The notes under the pieces are model-generated. The model searched no databases. It was not told where the DNA came from and saw nothing but the letters and a program-made list of their open reading frames with translations. A stretch of 64,000 bases of DNA from Sphingomonas ginsenosidivorax (lineage in GTDB: Bacteria > Pseudomonadota > Alphaproteobacteria > Sphingomonadales > Sphingomonadaceae). The stretch lies in assembly GCF_007995065.1 (NCBI RefSeq), contig NZ_VOQR01000001.1, positions 3,414,501-3,478,500 of the forward strand. The letters are read 5' to 3'. The position numbers were made by a program, and so were the translations under genes. Positions 24,278 to 33,305 of the stretch are shown here, one piece after another; positions within the stretch are counted from its first letter, which is position 1, and every line of letters begins with the position of its first letter.

Positions 24278-25054
24278 ATGCAGATCGATCGCCGCACCTT
24301 TTCGTCCTCGCTCCTCGCCGGTGCCGTAACGGCGCTCGCTCCAGGGGCGGCACGGGCCGCCATCGCCGCTCCTTCCAGGTCGAGGAACGTGGTCCTCGTC
24401 CACGGCCTCTACGCCGACGGTTCGTCCTGGTCGGAGGTCATTCCCCATCTTCTGGCGCACGGCCTGAACGTCACCGCGGTCCAGCAGCCGCTCACCACGC
24501 TGCCGGATGCGGTCGCGGCCTGCCAAAGGGTACTGGCACGGCAGGACGGTCCGACCATCCTCGCCGCGCACTCGTTCGGGGGAGCGGTTGCGACCGAAGC
24601 CGGCATGGCGCCGAACGTCTCGGCGCTGGTCTACGTCGCCGCGCGCGCGCCCGATGCCGGCGAGAACTTCCCCGACCTCGCGAAAGGGTTTCCATCGACA
24701 CCAGCGTCGGCAGGCGTGGTGTTCGATGGGGATGAGGGGCGGCTCGGCAAGGAGTCCTTCCTTCGCGATTTCGCGCCCGATCTGCCACGCAGCAAGGCCG
24801 AGGTGCTCTATGCGGTGCAATGGCCGTTCAACAAGGCGCTGATGGCGGGACGACCGCAGCAGGCGGCCTGGAGGACCAAGCCCTCCTACTATGCGGTGTC
24901 GACGCAGGACCGGGTGATCAATCCCGATCTCCAGCGGTTCATGGCGAAGCGCATCAAGGCGGAGACGATCGAACTGCCCGCCAGCCACGTCTCGCTGCTC
25001 TCGCACCCCCGGGCGATCGCGAACCTCATCATCAAGGCCGCCGCCGAGCATTGA
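24278..25054 (+). CDS. Alpha/beta hydrolase with Tat signal (esterase-like)
   Basis: A 258-residue serine hydrolase. A twin-arginine signal (DRRTFSSSLLAGAVTALAPG, cleavage after ARA) exports it. The core holds NVVLVHGLYADGSSW (oxyanion loop), the nucleophile elbow AAHSFGGAV with the Ser, an Asp in the late strand STQDRVINPD, and the His in ELPASHVSLL. This set is the EstC/salicylate-esterase-like group. It is 37% or more alike by eye to the next gene, so the pair is a tandem duplication. Start ATG 24278 is favoured by GGGAA upstream; a GTG two codons earlier exists. Confidence 0.85.
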   Translation: MQIDRRTFSSSLLAGAVTALAPGAARAAIAAPSRSRNVVLVHGLYADGSSWSEVIPHLLAHGLNVTAVQQPLTTLPDAVAACQRVLARQDGPTILAAHSFGGAVATEAGMAPNVSALVYVAARAPDAGENFPDLAKGFPSTPASAGVVFDGDEGRLGKESFLRDFAPDLPRSKAEVLYAVQWPFNKALMAGRPQQAAWRTKPSYYAVSTQDRVINPDLQRFMAKRIKAETIELPASHVSLLSHPRAIANLIIKAAAEH

Positions 25055-25125
25055 CGTTGGCGCTCCCGACTTAGCCGACCACGGATCCCCGATTTTTCAG
25101 AACGCGTCGAACCAAGGACATACTC

Positions 25126-25881
25126 ATGATCAGCCAGCTCTTCACGTCGTTTGCAGCGATCTCCGTCGCCCTCTGCGCAAGCTCCGCCGCCGAGGCCGCC
25201 CCGGCGAAGAACATCGTTCTCGTGCACGGTGCCTATGCCGATGGCTCGGGATGGAAGGCCGTCAGCGACATCCTGACGCGGGATGGGTACCGCGTGAGCA
25301 TCGTTCAGGAACCCGAAACCTCGCTGGAAGACGATGTCGCGGCCACCAGGCGGATCCTGGCGCTGCAGGACGGACCGACCATACTCGTCGGTCACAGCTA
25401 TGGCGGCGTGGTGATCAGCGACGCCGGCAACGATCCCAAGGTGCAGGGACTGGTCTATATCGCCGCGCTCATGCCCGATGCCGGTGAGCTTCTCCGTACG
25501 CTGAGCAGCCGCCTGCCGCCCGCCACGAACAACGTCGTCTCGATCGGCGACGGCTTCCAGATCCTCGACCCCAAGACCTTCGCACAGGACTTCGCCGCCG
25601 ATCTTCCTGCCGATCAGGCCGCCTATATGGCGATTTCGCAGGTACCGATCGCGATCAAGGGGTTCGCCACGCCGATCGCCAAGGCCGCCTGGCGCAGCAA
25701 GCCCAGCTGGTTCGCGGTCGCGACGGAGGATCGCAAGATCAATCCCGATCTCGAGCGCTTCATGGCGAAGCGCGCCGGTAGCAAGACGGTGGAGATCAAG
25801 GGCAGCCACGCCGTCTATGCGTCTCAACCTCGGGCGGTGGCAAAGCTGATCGAGGATGCGGCAACGCACAGCGGCGGCTGA
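25126..25881 (+). CDS. Alpha/beta hydrolase, exported paralogue of the preceding gene
   Basis: A 251-residue hydrolase with a Sec-type signal peptide (LFTSFAAISVALCASSAAEA). Catalytic features match its neighbour: NIVLVHGAYADGSGW, nucleophile elbow VGHSYGGVV, Asp in ATEDRKINPD, His in IKGSHAVYASQ. The shared blocks (VLVHG-YADGS-W, LQDGPTIL, RFMAKR) show common descent. One copy uses Tat and the other Sec export, an unusual split for close paralogues. The substrate is unknown. It lies 71 bases after the first copy, probably in the same operon. Confidence 0.87.
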   Translation: MISQLFTSFAAISVALCASSAAEAAPAKNIVLVHGAYADGSGWKAVSDILTRDGYRVSIVQEPETSLEDDVAATRRILALQDGPTILVGHSYGGVVISDAGNDPKVQGLVYIAALMPDAGELLRTLSSRLPPATNNVVSIGDGFQILDPKTFAQDFAADLPADQAAYMAISQVPIAIKGFATPIAKAAWRSKPSWFAVATEDRKINPDLERFMAKRAGSKTVEIKGSHAVYASQPRAVAKLIEDAATHSGG

Positions 25882-26042
25882 ACGCGACGCTGACGGATCG
25901 ACCGGCAGCATGCCCGATCGCGGACACCGGCACCAAGCGTCCGGTGTTCGCGAACGCACGAACACCGAACCCGATAGACCCAACGGCCTCGATCGCCGCG
26001 GCTCCGGCGGCACCGAGCCCTGCCCTCCCTGCTAGGACCGCC

Positions 26043-27683
26043 ATGCGTCTTCTGCTCGCTCCGCTCATCGCCGCCGGCCTGGTTGCCGCGACGTCGCCGG
26101 GGACACGCGTCGTCGTCGCGCTGCCGCCGGGCATCGTCGGCGACGCCAGCGGACGACTGCTGCTCTTCGCCGTTCCGGCGACCGCCAAAAACGCGGATAG
26201 CGATGCGGTGGATGTCGATTCCGACGGCGTGTCGGTCGCGGCGCAAGACGTCGCCGGGTTCGGACCGGCGGGCAGCGTCACGATGGATACGCAGGCAATC
26301 GCCTTTCCCGAAAGTTTCGCGGCGCTGAAGGGCGAGTACCGCGTGCAGGCAGTGCTGGATCGCGACGCGAGCTACAACTACGGCGGACGAGGCCCGGGCG
26401 ACCTCGCTTCCAAGGTCGTGACCGTCCGTTTCCCGCTGGCGTCCGTGCCCGTCATCCCGCTGGACCACGCGCTGCCGCCGGAGGCCGGCCCGTTCGACGT
26501 CGCCGGACTGCCACCCGTCGCGGCGGAGCAGATCACCGCGTCACGGCCGCATCTGCATGACGAACGCATCGCATCGCGCCTGCTCACGCGCTTCCACGGT
26601 TCCAGCCAGAGCGTCGCGGCATGGGTGCTGACGCCGCCCGGCTATGATCCCAGGTCGCGAACGACGTATCCCACGGTCTATACCGCCGGCGGCTTCGGCA
26701 CGACCCACAAGCTCGACGGCCAGACGCTGTCCAAGCAATGGCATCTGATGGAGACGGGCGTCATTCCGCCGATGATCTGGGTCGCGCTCGATTTCGCGAC
26801 GCCGACCGGAACGACCGAGTTCGCGGACAGCGCCAATAACGGACCCTGGGGCCGCGCGCTGATCGACGAGGTGATACCGACGCTCGAACGCAGATACCGG
26901 ATGGACGCCAGACCGTCGGGCCGTTTTTTGACCGGCCACAGCTCTGGCGGCTGGTTCGCTCTATGGACGATCGTCCACTACCCTGCGCTGTTCGGTGGAA
27001 GCTGGCCGACCTCTCCCGATCCGTCGGACTTCCACGACTTCATCGGCGTCGATCTCTACGCACCCGGCGCGAACATGTATCACGACGCGGCCGGCGCGCC
27101 CCGCCCGCTCGAGCGTGACGACGGAGAGGTCCGGGAAACCATCGAGCAGCACGTCCGGATGGAGACCGTTCTCGGTCGCGAAGGCGGCCAGTTCCGCGCG
27201 TTCGACTGGGTGTTCTCGCCACGCCGCGCCGATGGCTCGCCCGCATTCCTGTTCGACCGCAGGACCGGTGCGATCGACCCGAAGGTCGCCGCGTACTGGC
27301 ACGATCATTACGATATCAGCCACCGCATCGAGGCAGACTGGCCGCGACTGAGAACGGATCTGGACGGCAAGATCCATCTGACGGTCGGTGCCGCGGATTC
27401 CTATTATCTCGACGGCTCTGTGCACAGGCTCGAGGCCGCAGTCCACCGGGTCGGTGGACGGGCCGATTTCACCTACGTTCCGAAAGCGACCCATAGCATG
27501 ACCCAGGTCTATGCGCGCGACGGCGACCGTAATGCGCTGTGGAAGGACATGACGCACGCAATGGTCGCGATCGCCCGGGCGACGCCGGAGGCGGACAATT
27601 CACCTCGCTCTGAGGCGAACTTCGCCGGTCATGTCCGACCGGAAACGGAACCAGACAGGACGCTCAACCAGAATCGGCGTTGA
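26043..27683 (+). CDS. Exported esterase (putative esterase D-like, alpha/beta hydrolase)
   Basis: A 546-residue protein with a signal peptide (RLLLAPLIAAGLVAATSPG). The N-terminal ~190 residues form a beta-rich domain (VVVALPPGIVGDASGRLLLF; FGPAGSVTMDTQAIAFPESF), followed by an esterase_D-type hydrolase: TYPTVYTAGGFG, IWVALDF, nucleophile elbow LTGHSSGGWFALW, and His in YVPKATHSMTQVY. Such two-domain enzymes include enterobactin- and sugar-ester esterases; which one applies is unknown. ATG 26043 has AGGA at six bases; the frame from 25944 is rejected. It ends inside the last 20 bases of the convergent tetR-like gene. Confidence 0.85.
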   Translation: MRLLLAPLIAAGLVAATSPGTRVVVALPPGIVGDASGRLLLFAVPATAKNADSDAVDVDSDGVSVAAQDVAGFGPAGSVTMDTQAIAFPESFAALKGEYRVQAVLDRDASYNYGGRGPGDLASKVVTVRFPLASVPVIPLDHALPPEAGPFDVAGLPPVAAEQITASRPHLHDERIASRLLTRFHGSSQSVAAWVLTPPGYDPRSRTTYPTVYTAGGFGTTHKLDGQTLSKQWHLMETGVIPPMIWVALDFATPTGTTEFADSANNGPWGRALIDEVIPTLERRYRMDARPSGRFLTGHSSGGWFALWTIVHYPALFGGSWPTSPDPSDFHDFIGVDLYAPGANMYHDAAGAPRPLERDDGEVRETIEQHVRMETVLGREGGQFRAFDWVFSPRRADGSPAFLFDRRTGAIDPKVAAYWHDHYDISHRIEADWPRLRTDLDGKIHLTVGAADSYYLDGSVHRLEAAVHRVGGRADFTYVPKATHSMTQVYARDGDRNALWKDMTHAMVAIARATPEADNSPRSEANFAGHVRPETEPDRTLNQNRR

Positions 27684-28296
27684 CCCCGCTGGCCGATACG
27701 TTGTCGAGCACGGCCGGCAGCAACCTCGCTATCACGGCGTCCGCGTTCTGGTCTTCCGAGACGAATATGCCATCGAGCATCAACACGGCAAATCCGTGGA
27801 CCAGCGCCCACACCGCGATCGCTGGGGCATCCTCGACGGCTCCGGGCGCTTGGATCGTCGTCGTCTTCGACGTCATGATGCGACTGAACATCGAGAAGGC
27901 TCGGTCCGCCACGTCGCGGTAGGTGTCATTGCCCTGGTCGAGCAAAGCGCCGCGCCACATGAGCTGGAACCGAGCCGGGCGGTCGATTGCGAAGCGGACG
28001 TAAGCGATCGCTACGGCGCGCGCCGCCGCACCGGCCGGAGCGGCATTCTCCGCGTCCGACAGGGCCTGTATCAGATCCACGAACCCGCGCGTCGCGACGG
28101 CGGTCAACAGACCGCGCTTGTCGACGAAATGATGCGCCGGCGCAGACGGCGAGACACCGGCGCGCCGCGCCGCCTCTCTCAGGCTGAAACCCTCGACGCC
28201 CTTTTCCCCGAGAATCGCCTCGGTCGCATCCATCAACGCCTCCGGCAACTGGCCATGATGGTATTGGAACTTGACGGTGTTCAGATCGTTCGTCAT
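27664..28296 (-). CDS. TetR/AcrR family transcriptional regulator
   Basis: A 210-residue regulator: N-terminal helix-turn-helix (LPEALMDATEAILGEKGVEG, then SLREAARRAGVSPSAPAHHF) and a ligand domain with the WHG-type sequence ARFQLMWRGALLDQG. Start ATG 28296 is preferred to the frame-extending codon at 28311. It is divergent from the hydrolase at 28330, with only 33 bases between. A palindrome CTATACA-C-TGTTTAG lies in that gap, so it very likely represses both itself and the hydrolase. Confidence 0.92.
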   Translation of the reverse strand: MTNDLNTVKFQYHHGQLPEALMDATEAILGEKGVEGFSLREAARRAGVSPSAPAHHFVDKRGLLTAVATRGFVDLIQALSDAENAAPAGAAARAVAIAYVRFAIDRPARFQLMWRGALLDQGNDTYRDVADRAFSMFSRIMTSKTTTIQAPGAVEDAPAIAVWALVHGFAVLMLDGIFVSEDQNADAVIARLLPAVLDNVSASGVNADSG

Positions 28297-28303
28297 TCGC
28301 AAT

Positions 28304-28318
28304 CTATACACTGTTTAG
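28304..28318. promoter_or_regulatory. TetR operator candidate
   Basis: CTATACA (28304-28310), central C, TGTTTAG (28312-28318): a 15-base palindrome with one mismatch, filling the gap between the tetR start (28296) and the hydrolase start (28330). Binding here would block both promoters. Confidence 0.6.
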
Positions 28319-28329
28319 AAGGACCTGTC

Positions 28330-29541
28330 ATGCTTCGACTGAACCCCGATCATTCGTTCAACTACGAGCTTCTCCGCATCCTCGGCACGGCGCACGACCA
28401 CGGCGCCGACGTGGCGGAGGTCCTCGACGTCGCCGGCGAAATCGTCGCCGGCGATTTCGAGAGCTGGTTCGACGCGTTCAGCAAACGGGCGCGGCACGTC
28501 GATGCGCAGGCGCAAGGGTTCGCGAACGCCGGTCGCGATGCCAGCGCACGCGGCACGTTCTTCCGGGCTGCCAGCTATTACCGCGCGGCCGACTTCTTCC
28601 TGCACGGCCAGCCGGACGATCCCCGGATCGCGTCGATCTGGAAGGATGCGACCCGCTGCTTCGACGCCGCGAACGCACGGCTGCCGATCCCCGGCGAGCG
28701 GATCGACGTCCAGGCGGACGGGTTCAGCGTACCGGCGATCTTCTTCCGCTGCTCCACCGATGGTGTCGCGCGCCCGACGCTGCTGCTGATGAACGGCTAT
28801 GACGGTTCGCAGGAGGAGATGTATCACGTGCTCGGCGTCGCCGCGCTGTCGCGCGACTTCAACGTCGTGACGTTCGAAGGACCGGGCCAGCCCACGGTGA
28901 TCCGGGACCAGGGCCTGACCTTCATCGACGAGTGGGAGAAGGTCGTGACGCCGCTCGTCGACTGGTGCCAAAGCCAGCCGGAGATAGACGCGGGCAAACT
29001 CGGCCTCGTCGGCTATTCGCTGGGTGGCTGGCTCGTCGCGCGGAGCGGCTGTTTCGAGCATCGCCTGGCGGGGATCGCCTGTGTCGACGGCCTGTTCGAT
29101 CCGGCCCGTGCGTATCGCGCGAGCCTGCCGGACTCGATCTGCGCCGCGATCGACCGGCGGGACGCCTCCACCGCCAACGCGGCCCTGTCGACGGCGATGG
29201 CGGCCAACACCATTCTGCGGTGGGCGATCGAGCAGGGTATGTGGGCCTATGGCTGCGCAACCCCGATGGACCTCATGCTGCGTTTCGACAAACTGACGCT
29301 TGATGGCATCGTCGATCGGATCACGACCCCGGTGCTGGTATGCGAGGGCGCGGACGACCAGTTCTTCCTCGGTCAGGCCGAGCGGCTTGCCGATGCGCTC
29401 GGCGCGCGTGGCGATCACGTGCGTCTGACATCCGCGGACTCCGCGTCCGAGCATTGCCATGTCGGGTGCAGCGACCTTCTGGGCAACGTCGTCCTCGACT
29501 GGTTCGAAAGCCGGATGACGAACACCCCCGAGCCCGCCTGA
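28330..29541 (+). CDS. Alpha/beta hydrolase (dihydropseudooxynicotine hydrolase-like)
   Basis: A 403-residue cytoplasmic hydrolase. A helical N-terminal domain of about 130 residues (DVAGEIVAGDFESWFDAFSK; FFRAASYYRAADFFLHGQPD) precedes the alpha/beta core: LLLMNGYDGSQEEMYH, nucleophile elbow LVGYSLGGWLVAR with the Ser, Asp in CEGADDQFF, and His in SASEHCHVG. This layout fits the 2,6-dihydropseudooxynicotine hydrolase/FrsA-like family that cleaves C-C or ester bonds in ketones. AGAAGGA precedes the ATG. It is controlled, by position, by the divergent TetR protein. The natural substrate is unknown. Confidence 0.85.
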   Translation: MLRLNPDHSFNYELLRILGTAHDHGADVAEVLDVAGEIVAGDFESWFDAFSKRARHVDAQAQGFANAGRDASARGTFFRAASYYRAADFFLHGQPDDPRIASIWKDATRCFDAANARLPIPGERIDVQADGFSVPAIFFRCSTDGVARPTLLLMNGYDGSQEEMYHVLGVAALSRDFNVVTFEGPGQPTVIRDQGLTFIDEWEKVVTPLVDWCQSQPEIDAGKLGLVGYSLGGWLVARSGCFEHRLAGIACVDGLFDPARAYRASLPDSICAAIDRRDASTANAALSTAMAANTILRWAIEQGMWAYGCATPMDLMLRFDKLTLDGIVDRITTPVLVCEGADDQFFLGQAERLADALGARGDHVRLTSADSASEHCHVGCSDLLGNVVLDWFESRMTNTPEPA

Positions 29542-29553
29542 ACAACGACAGCC

Positions 29554-29586
29554 GCCGCCGATCCATCGACCAGCCGGATCGGCGGC
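29554..29586. terminator. Hairpin between convergent hydrolase and S41 peptidase genes
   Basis: GCCGCCGATCC (29554-29564) pairs perfectly with GGATCGGCGGC (29576-29586) across an 11-base loop, 12 bases after the hydrolase stop and 45 before the S41 stop. It could serve both strands. No strong T-tract is present. Confidence 0.5.
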
Positions 29587-29631
29587 TGCTATCAAGGATC
29601 GCTCTCCTCCGACGTTGGACCGGCGCGCACT

Positions 29632-31152
29632 CTATCTGGCGCCGGATCGATCGCTCGGAATCACGACCCGTTCGATCCATTCGCGCACCTTGGCATCGTC
29701 GCCGATATTGCCATCGAACGCGTATGTCGGCTTCTGCGGGACGGCATCGCCCCTGACGCGGCCATCGCGCGTCATCGTCGCCGCCGAGACCCGGCCGTTC
29801 CCGCTGGGGAGCGGCATGCCCAGCGGCGTACCGGTGCGTTCGTCGACGAACGTGTCCTGACCGATCTGCGTGACGCCGGGGAACAGCTTCAGTTCGTCGA
29901 CGAAGCTGATACAGGCGCTGCCGCATCGATAGTCGGTCAGAACGTACACCTTCGCCCTGACCGGGTTGGGAGGCGCGCGATCGGTCGGCCTCGGCAACGG
30001 CGTGGCCGCATTGCGATACCATGGACGTCCCTGCTTCAGCGCCTCCTCGATGCCGGCATTGACCGGATCCTCGCCCGTGCCGCCCCCACGCGGCAGGTCG
30101 AGCGGTTCTTCGACCGCGCCGCCTTGAGCATCGGAGGCTCTGTAGCTTGCCAGTATTTCCGGCGTGGCGCGGTGCACGGCCCGGATGGCCAGCCGTGCGC
30201 GCGCATAATAGTCGGCATATGCGTCCCCATACAGTCCGCGCAGAAAGGCCATGAACCAGTTGTAGGGGCCGCCGCCATTGCCGCGCACGTCGAGCACGAT
30301 CACGGATTTATTGCGGATCCTGGCCGCGTCGGCGATCACCGCGTGGAACGCCCTGGCCTCCTCGGGACTATCGGGCTGGAAGATGCCGAGCCGGACCCAC
30401 GCACCGTCGGTCGAGAAGTCGGAGATGCGGGTCTCGCGCGTGACGCTCCCGCTGGATGCTCGCACATTTGCCAGATGCTCGGCGAGCGGCAGCGGGCGCC
30501 AGGCGAGCGGGTGCGAGACGCCGTCGATCACGCAGGCCGCCGACCGCATAACGAAGGGGTTGCCGGCGTCCACGAACATGGCGGTCGCGGACGATGCCCT
30601 GGTGGATTCCAGGCCGGCATGGCCGCCCTCGAACTGCGCGATCCGTTCGACCCACGTCTCGACGGGCACGCCATCGCAACTGGTGATCTCCGAACCATCA
30701 TGGATGTCGCCGCCGGAGGTCGCAGATGTCAGGTACCGATGCCCTTGATAGGTAGCGAGGAAGCCCGGCCAGCTCAGTCGGCTCTGCATCACAAAGAACG
30801 AAATGCCGATATGCTCGTCGTCGAAGCTGTTGATGAACCGCTTCAGCAACGCTCGGTATCCCGCGAAGCTGCCGACCTTCGGCAGATCCCGAAGCGCCTG
30901 CATGCGCGCCGCCTCGACCGTCTTCGCGAAGGAAGCAGGGTCGGGATAGACCGCACCGATATACTGGCTGCGGATCAGCGCCGTCGCAAAGTCGAGATCG
31001 ATCCTCGCCATCTCGCGCCACGGCGCCTGATCCGTCGTCGGCATCTGAACCTGCGCGGTCGGTACGGGTCGTGCCGCGGCGACCCCCGTCCCCGTCGAGC
31101 TTAGAGCACAGGCCGCGAGGCACCCCCCAGCAATTCGAATAGAGGCCCGCAT
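29632..31152 (-). CDS. Exported S41 family peptidase-like protein
   Basis: A 506-residue protein with a signal peptide (RASIRIAGGCLAACALSSTG, then VAAARP). A central PDZ-like stretch (GSEITSCDGVPVETW) precedes the peptidase_S41 core: VIVLDVRGNGGG and the catalytic-serine loop TDYRCGSACISFVDELK, where GSA holds the Ser; the downstream Lys of the dyad is not certain. C-terminal processing peptidases are usually processive envelope proteases, but long members like this often have other, unknown roles. ATG 31152 with GGAA eight bases ahead is used; the TTG at 31167 is the alternative. It is convergent with the hydrolase gene. Confidence 0.87.
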   Translation of the reverse strand: MRASIRIAGGCLAACALSSTGTGVAAARPVPTAQVQMPTTDQAPWREMARIDLDFATALIRSQYIGAVYPDPASFAKTVEAARMQALRDLPKVGSFAGYRALLKRFINSFDDEHIGISFFVMQSRLSWPGFLATYQGHRYLTSATSGGDIHDGSEITSCDGVPVETWVERIAQFEGGHAGLESTRASSATAMFVDAGNPFVMRSAACVIDGVSHPLAWRPLPLAEHLANVRASSGSVTRETRISDFSTDGAWVRLGIFQPDSPEEARAFHAVIADAARIRNKSVIVLDVRGNGGGPYNWFMAFLRGLYGDAYADYYARARLAIRAVHRATPEILASYRASDAQGGAVEEPLDLPRGGGTGEDPVNAGIEEALKQGRPWYRNAATPLPRPTDRAPPNPVRAKVYVLTDYRCGSACISFVDELKLFPGVTQIGQDTFVDERTGTPLGMPLPSGNGRVSAATMTRDGRVRGDAVPQKPTYAFDGNIGDDAKVREWIERVVIPSDRSGAR

Positions 31153-31245
31153 GTCGCTGATTTCCAATTCTTCCGTGGCCCAGGCGCTAGCTATCCCGGG
31201 CTGACGACCACTGGCAATCGCCGCGCCCGCGCAGCTTCGGCTGCC

Positions 31246-31656
31246 TCACTTCCCGGGTAGCAGATCGATCAACGGCCGGCTCGCGGTATCGGTCAGATAG
31301 AATAGCGTGATGGCTGCCGATCTGGTCCGCGACACATTGTCGAAGTGCAGGATCCGGTGGCGAGCCGGTTCGAAGAACGAGTCTCCGACATGCAGGATGC
31401 GCCGCCGCTCGCCTTCCGGCTGGAACACGAAGCTCCCCTCGGTGACCACGCCGACGGTCGACGCGGGATGCAGGTGCAGCCCGGTCGGCTGGCCCGGCGC
31501 GAACCGGATGTGCGCGCCACGCACGAGCCGCACCGTCGGATTTGCGGCCGGCAGTTTCGCCTCGAGCACGGACTGGCGTTGGAGCGGGGGATAGGTTTGC
31601 GCGCCAACCGGTGCGTTCACGCTGAGGATCGCCAAAGCGACCAGGAGTTTGGTCAT
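31246..31656 (-). CDS. Exported cupin-domain protein
   Basis: A 136-residue protein with a signal peptide (TKLLVALAILSVNAPVGA, cut before Q-T) and a single cupin barrel. Motif 1 is GLHLHPASTVGVVTEGSF, with His-x-His and the Glu of the metal site; motif 2 is ILHVGDSFFEPARHRILHF, with the later His. Small periplasmic cupins bind metal or small ligands; no enzyme activity can be assigned. The ATG at 31656 fits the GAGGGAA site better than the codon at 31662. It is divergent from a LysR gene. Confidence 0.85.
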   Translation of the reverse strand: MTKLLVALAILSVNAPVGAQTYPPLQRQSVLEAKLPAANPTVRLVRGAHIRFAPGQPTGLHLHPASTVGVVTEGSFVFQPEGERRRILHVGDSFFEPARHRILHFDNVSRTRSAAITLFYLTDTASRPLIDLLPGK

Positions 31657-31751
31657 GATCATTATTCCCTCGTACGAGCGGCAAGCGTGTCGCCAGTCAC
31701 TTGACGGCTACGAGGTAGGCCGGGATACAGTTCGGAAATATCGAAAATATC

Positions 31752-31783
31752 AGAACGGTCACTTCAATAAAAGAGAACTGTCA
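31752..31783. promoter_or_regulatory. Direct repeat in the cupin-lysR divergent region
   Basis: AGAACGGTCA (31752-31761) and AGAACTGTCA (31774-31783) repeat with one mismatch, 22 bases apart (two helical turns). They lie 20 bases ahead of the lysR start and about 95 from the cupin start. A plausible LysR binding pair. Confidence 0.45.
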
Positions 31784-31803
31784 TACTCGGCACGAACCTC
31801 GAC

Positions 31804-32670
31804 ATGGACGTCCTGCGAACCTTCGTGCTCGGCTTCCAGCTCGGCAGCTTCTCTCGCGCCGCTGAGCGCCTCGGGCGATCGCCGTCTGCGATCAGCACGC
31901 AGCTGCGCAAACTCGAAGACCAGATCGGGCAACCTCTTGTACGCAAGGCGGGCCGTGGGCTTGCGCTGACGGACGTCGGCGACACCCTGTTCAGCTATGC
32001 CCAGCGGATACTCGCGCTGAACGACGAGGCGATCGCCGCGACCCGAGGATCCGGAGTGGAAGGGTGGGTCAAGCTCGGGCTCTCGCAGGATTTCGCGGAA
32101 AGCTGGCTCGCAGACGTGCTCGCCCAGTTCGCTCGACTCCACCCGAAGGTGCGGGTGGAAGCCCAGGCCGAAAAGACGGGAGCGCTGCTCGAGAAGACGA
32201 TCCGCGGCGAGCTCGACATGACGTTGGGTTGGGGATCGACCGTCGAGGGACTCGAAGTCGAGCATCTGGCGGATATCCCCATGGTCTGGGTAGGACCGCG
32301 TGACTGGCCCGGCATGTCCGCGTTGCCCGGCGACGCGCTCTCGCTGGTGGCCTTCGAACCACCATGCTCGTTCCGCGATCCCGCGATCGCAGCCCTCGAC
32401 AAAGCTGGCATCTCCTGGCGGGTCGTCTTTTCGAGCCCCAGCCTGTCGGGATTGTGGGCCGCCGCAACCGCGGGGCTCGGCATCACGATGCGGACGTCGA
32501 TCGGGCTGCCGGACTCGCTCGTAGCGCTCGACGCAAAGAAGCTGGGCCTGCCCAAATTGCCCAGCGTACCTCTTTCCCTCTACTCCGTCGGGCAAGCCGG
32601 AAGCACGGCCGCTACCGTGCTAGCCGAAATTCTCGTGGACGTCGTCCGCGACAAGGTCGCCGCCGGATAA
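31804..32670 (+). CDS. LysR-type transcriptional regulator
   Basis: A 288-residue LysR protein. The N-terminus (MDVLRTFVLGFQLGSFSRAA, then SPSAISTQLRKLEDQIG) is the helix-turn-helix of the NhaR/IlvY-like branch, and the rest is the ligand domain (VKLGLSQDFAESWLADVLAQ; AATAGLGITMRT). It is divergent from the cupin gene, with a 22-bp-spaced direct repeat between them, so the cupin is the probable target. Confidence 0.9.
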   Translation: MDVLRTFVLGFQLGSFSRAAERLGRSPSAISTQLRKLEDQIGQPLVRKAGRGLALTDVGDTLFSYAQRILALNDEAIAATRGSGVEGWVKLGLSQDFAESWLADVLAQFARLHPKVRVEAQAEKTGALLEKTIRGELDMTLGWGSTVEGLEVEHLADIPMVWVGPRDWPGMSALPGDALSLVAFEPPCSFRDPAIAALDKAGISWRVVFSSPSLSGLWAAATAGLGITMRTSIGLPDSLVALDAKKLGLPKLPSVPLSLYSVGQAGSTAATVLAEILVDVVRDKVAAG

Positions 32671-32800
32671 GCACCTGGCGTCAGGGCGCGAGCCGGAGAG
32701 ATCGGTCTTTCCCAATTTTCGGTGCGCGATCTTCCGCGTGCAAGATCGCATGTCAGCCCGTCGTCCTCCGATGACAGGCGCGCTGTCGCGAGCGCGCTGG

Positions 32801-33199
32801 TCAGGTCTGCCGCTCATCATAGGCCTCGCGGTGCTCCGCGATCCGGGGCCAATTGTCCTTGATCCAGGATGTGAAGCCCTCGAGCGCAGGCAGCATGCTG
32901 GCACCCATCTCGGTCAGCTCATACTCCACGCGCGGCGGGACCTCGGGAAAGTAATGCCTCGTCAGCAGGCCATCGCGCTCCAGGTTGCGGACTGTCAGCG
33001 TCAGCATCCGCTGCGTGATCCCTTCGATGCCGTTCTTCAGGGCGGAAAAGCGGAGCCGGTGCCCGGTCGCCACCGCGAGGTGCGACATGACGAGGATGGT
33101 CCACTTGTCGCCTAGCCGCGCGAGAACGCTGTTGGGAGCACAGGGCTTGAAGCGGGGACCCCGATCGGTCTGCTCATAGGCCCGGCCGTGGATTAGCAT
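32801..33199 (-). CDS. HxlR family transcriptional regulator
   Basis: A 132-residue winged-helix protein. PNSVLARLGDKWTILVMSHL is the HxlR signature (the family's Cys-containing lead 'CP' is present as KPCAPN), followed by LRFSALKNGIEGITQRMLT and the wing LTRHYFPEVPPRVEYELTEM. Many HxlR proteins sense electrophiles or aldehydes through a Cys near the N-terminus, present here. Only ATG 33199 fits the family length; the frame to 33499 runs antisense through the neighbour. It is divergent from the NmrA-like oxidoreductase at 33306, the standard partner arrangement. Confidence 0.92.
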   Translation of the reverse strand: MLIHGRAYEQTDRGPRFKPCAPNSVLARLGDKWTILVMSHLAVATGHRLRFSALKNGIEGITQRMLTLTVRNLERDGLLTRHYFPEVPPRVEYELTEMGASMLPALEGFTSWIKDNWPRIAEHREAYDERQT

Positions 33200-33305
33200 G
33201 TCCAAAGGTATCAGTCCTGTGCCTGAGGGTAAGACATGTGCCGTCTTCCGAGCGCGTTGGCCCGGTATATATGCGTAACCCACGTTCACGCGGAGGGTAA
33301 TCTCG

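Noticed and set aside
23579..25051. 490-codon minus-strand frame
   Set aside because: Antisense to the DUF308-like and hydrolase genes; no domain pattern and biased Arg/Asp/Gly content.
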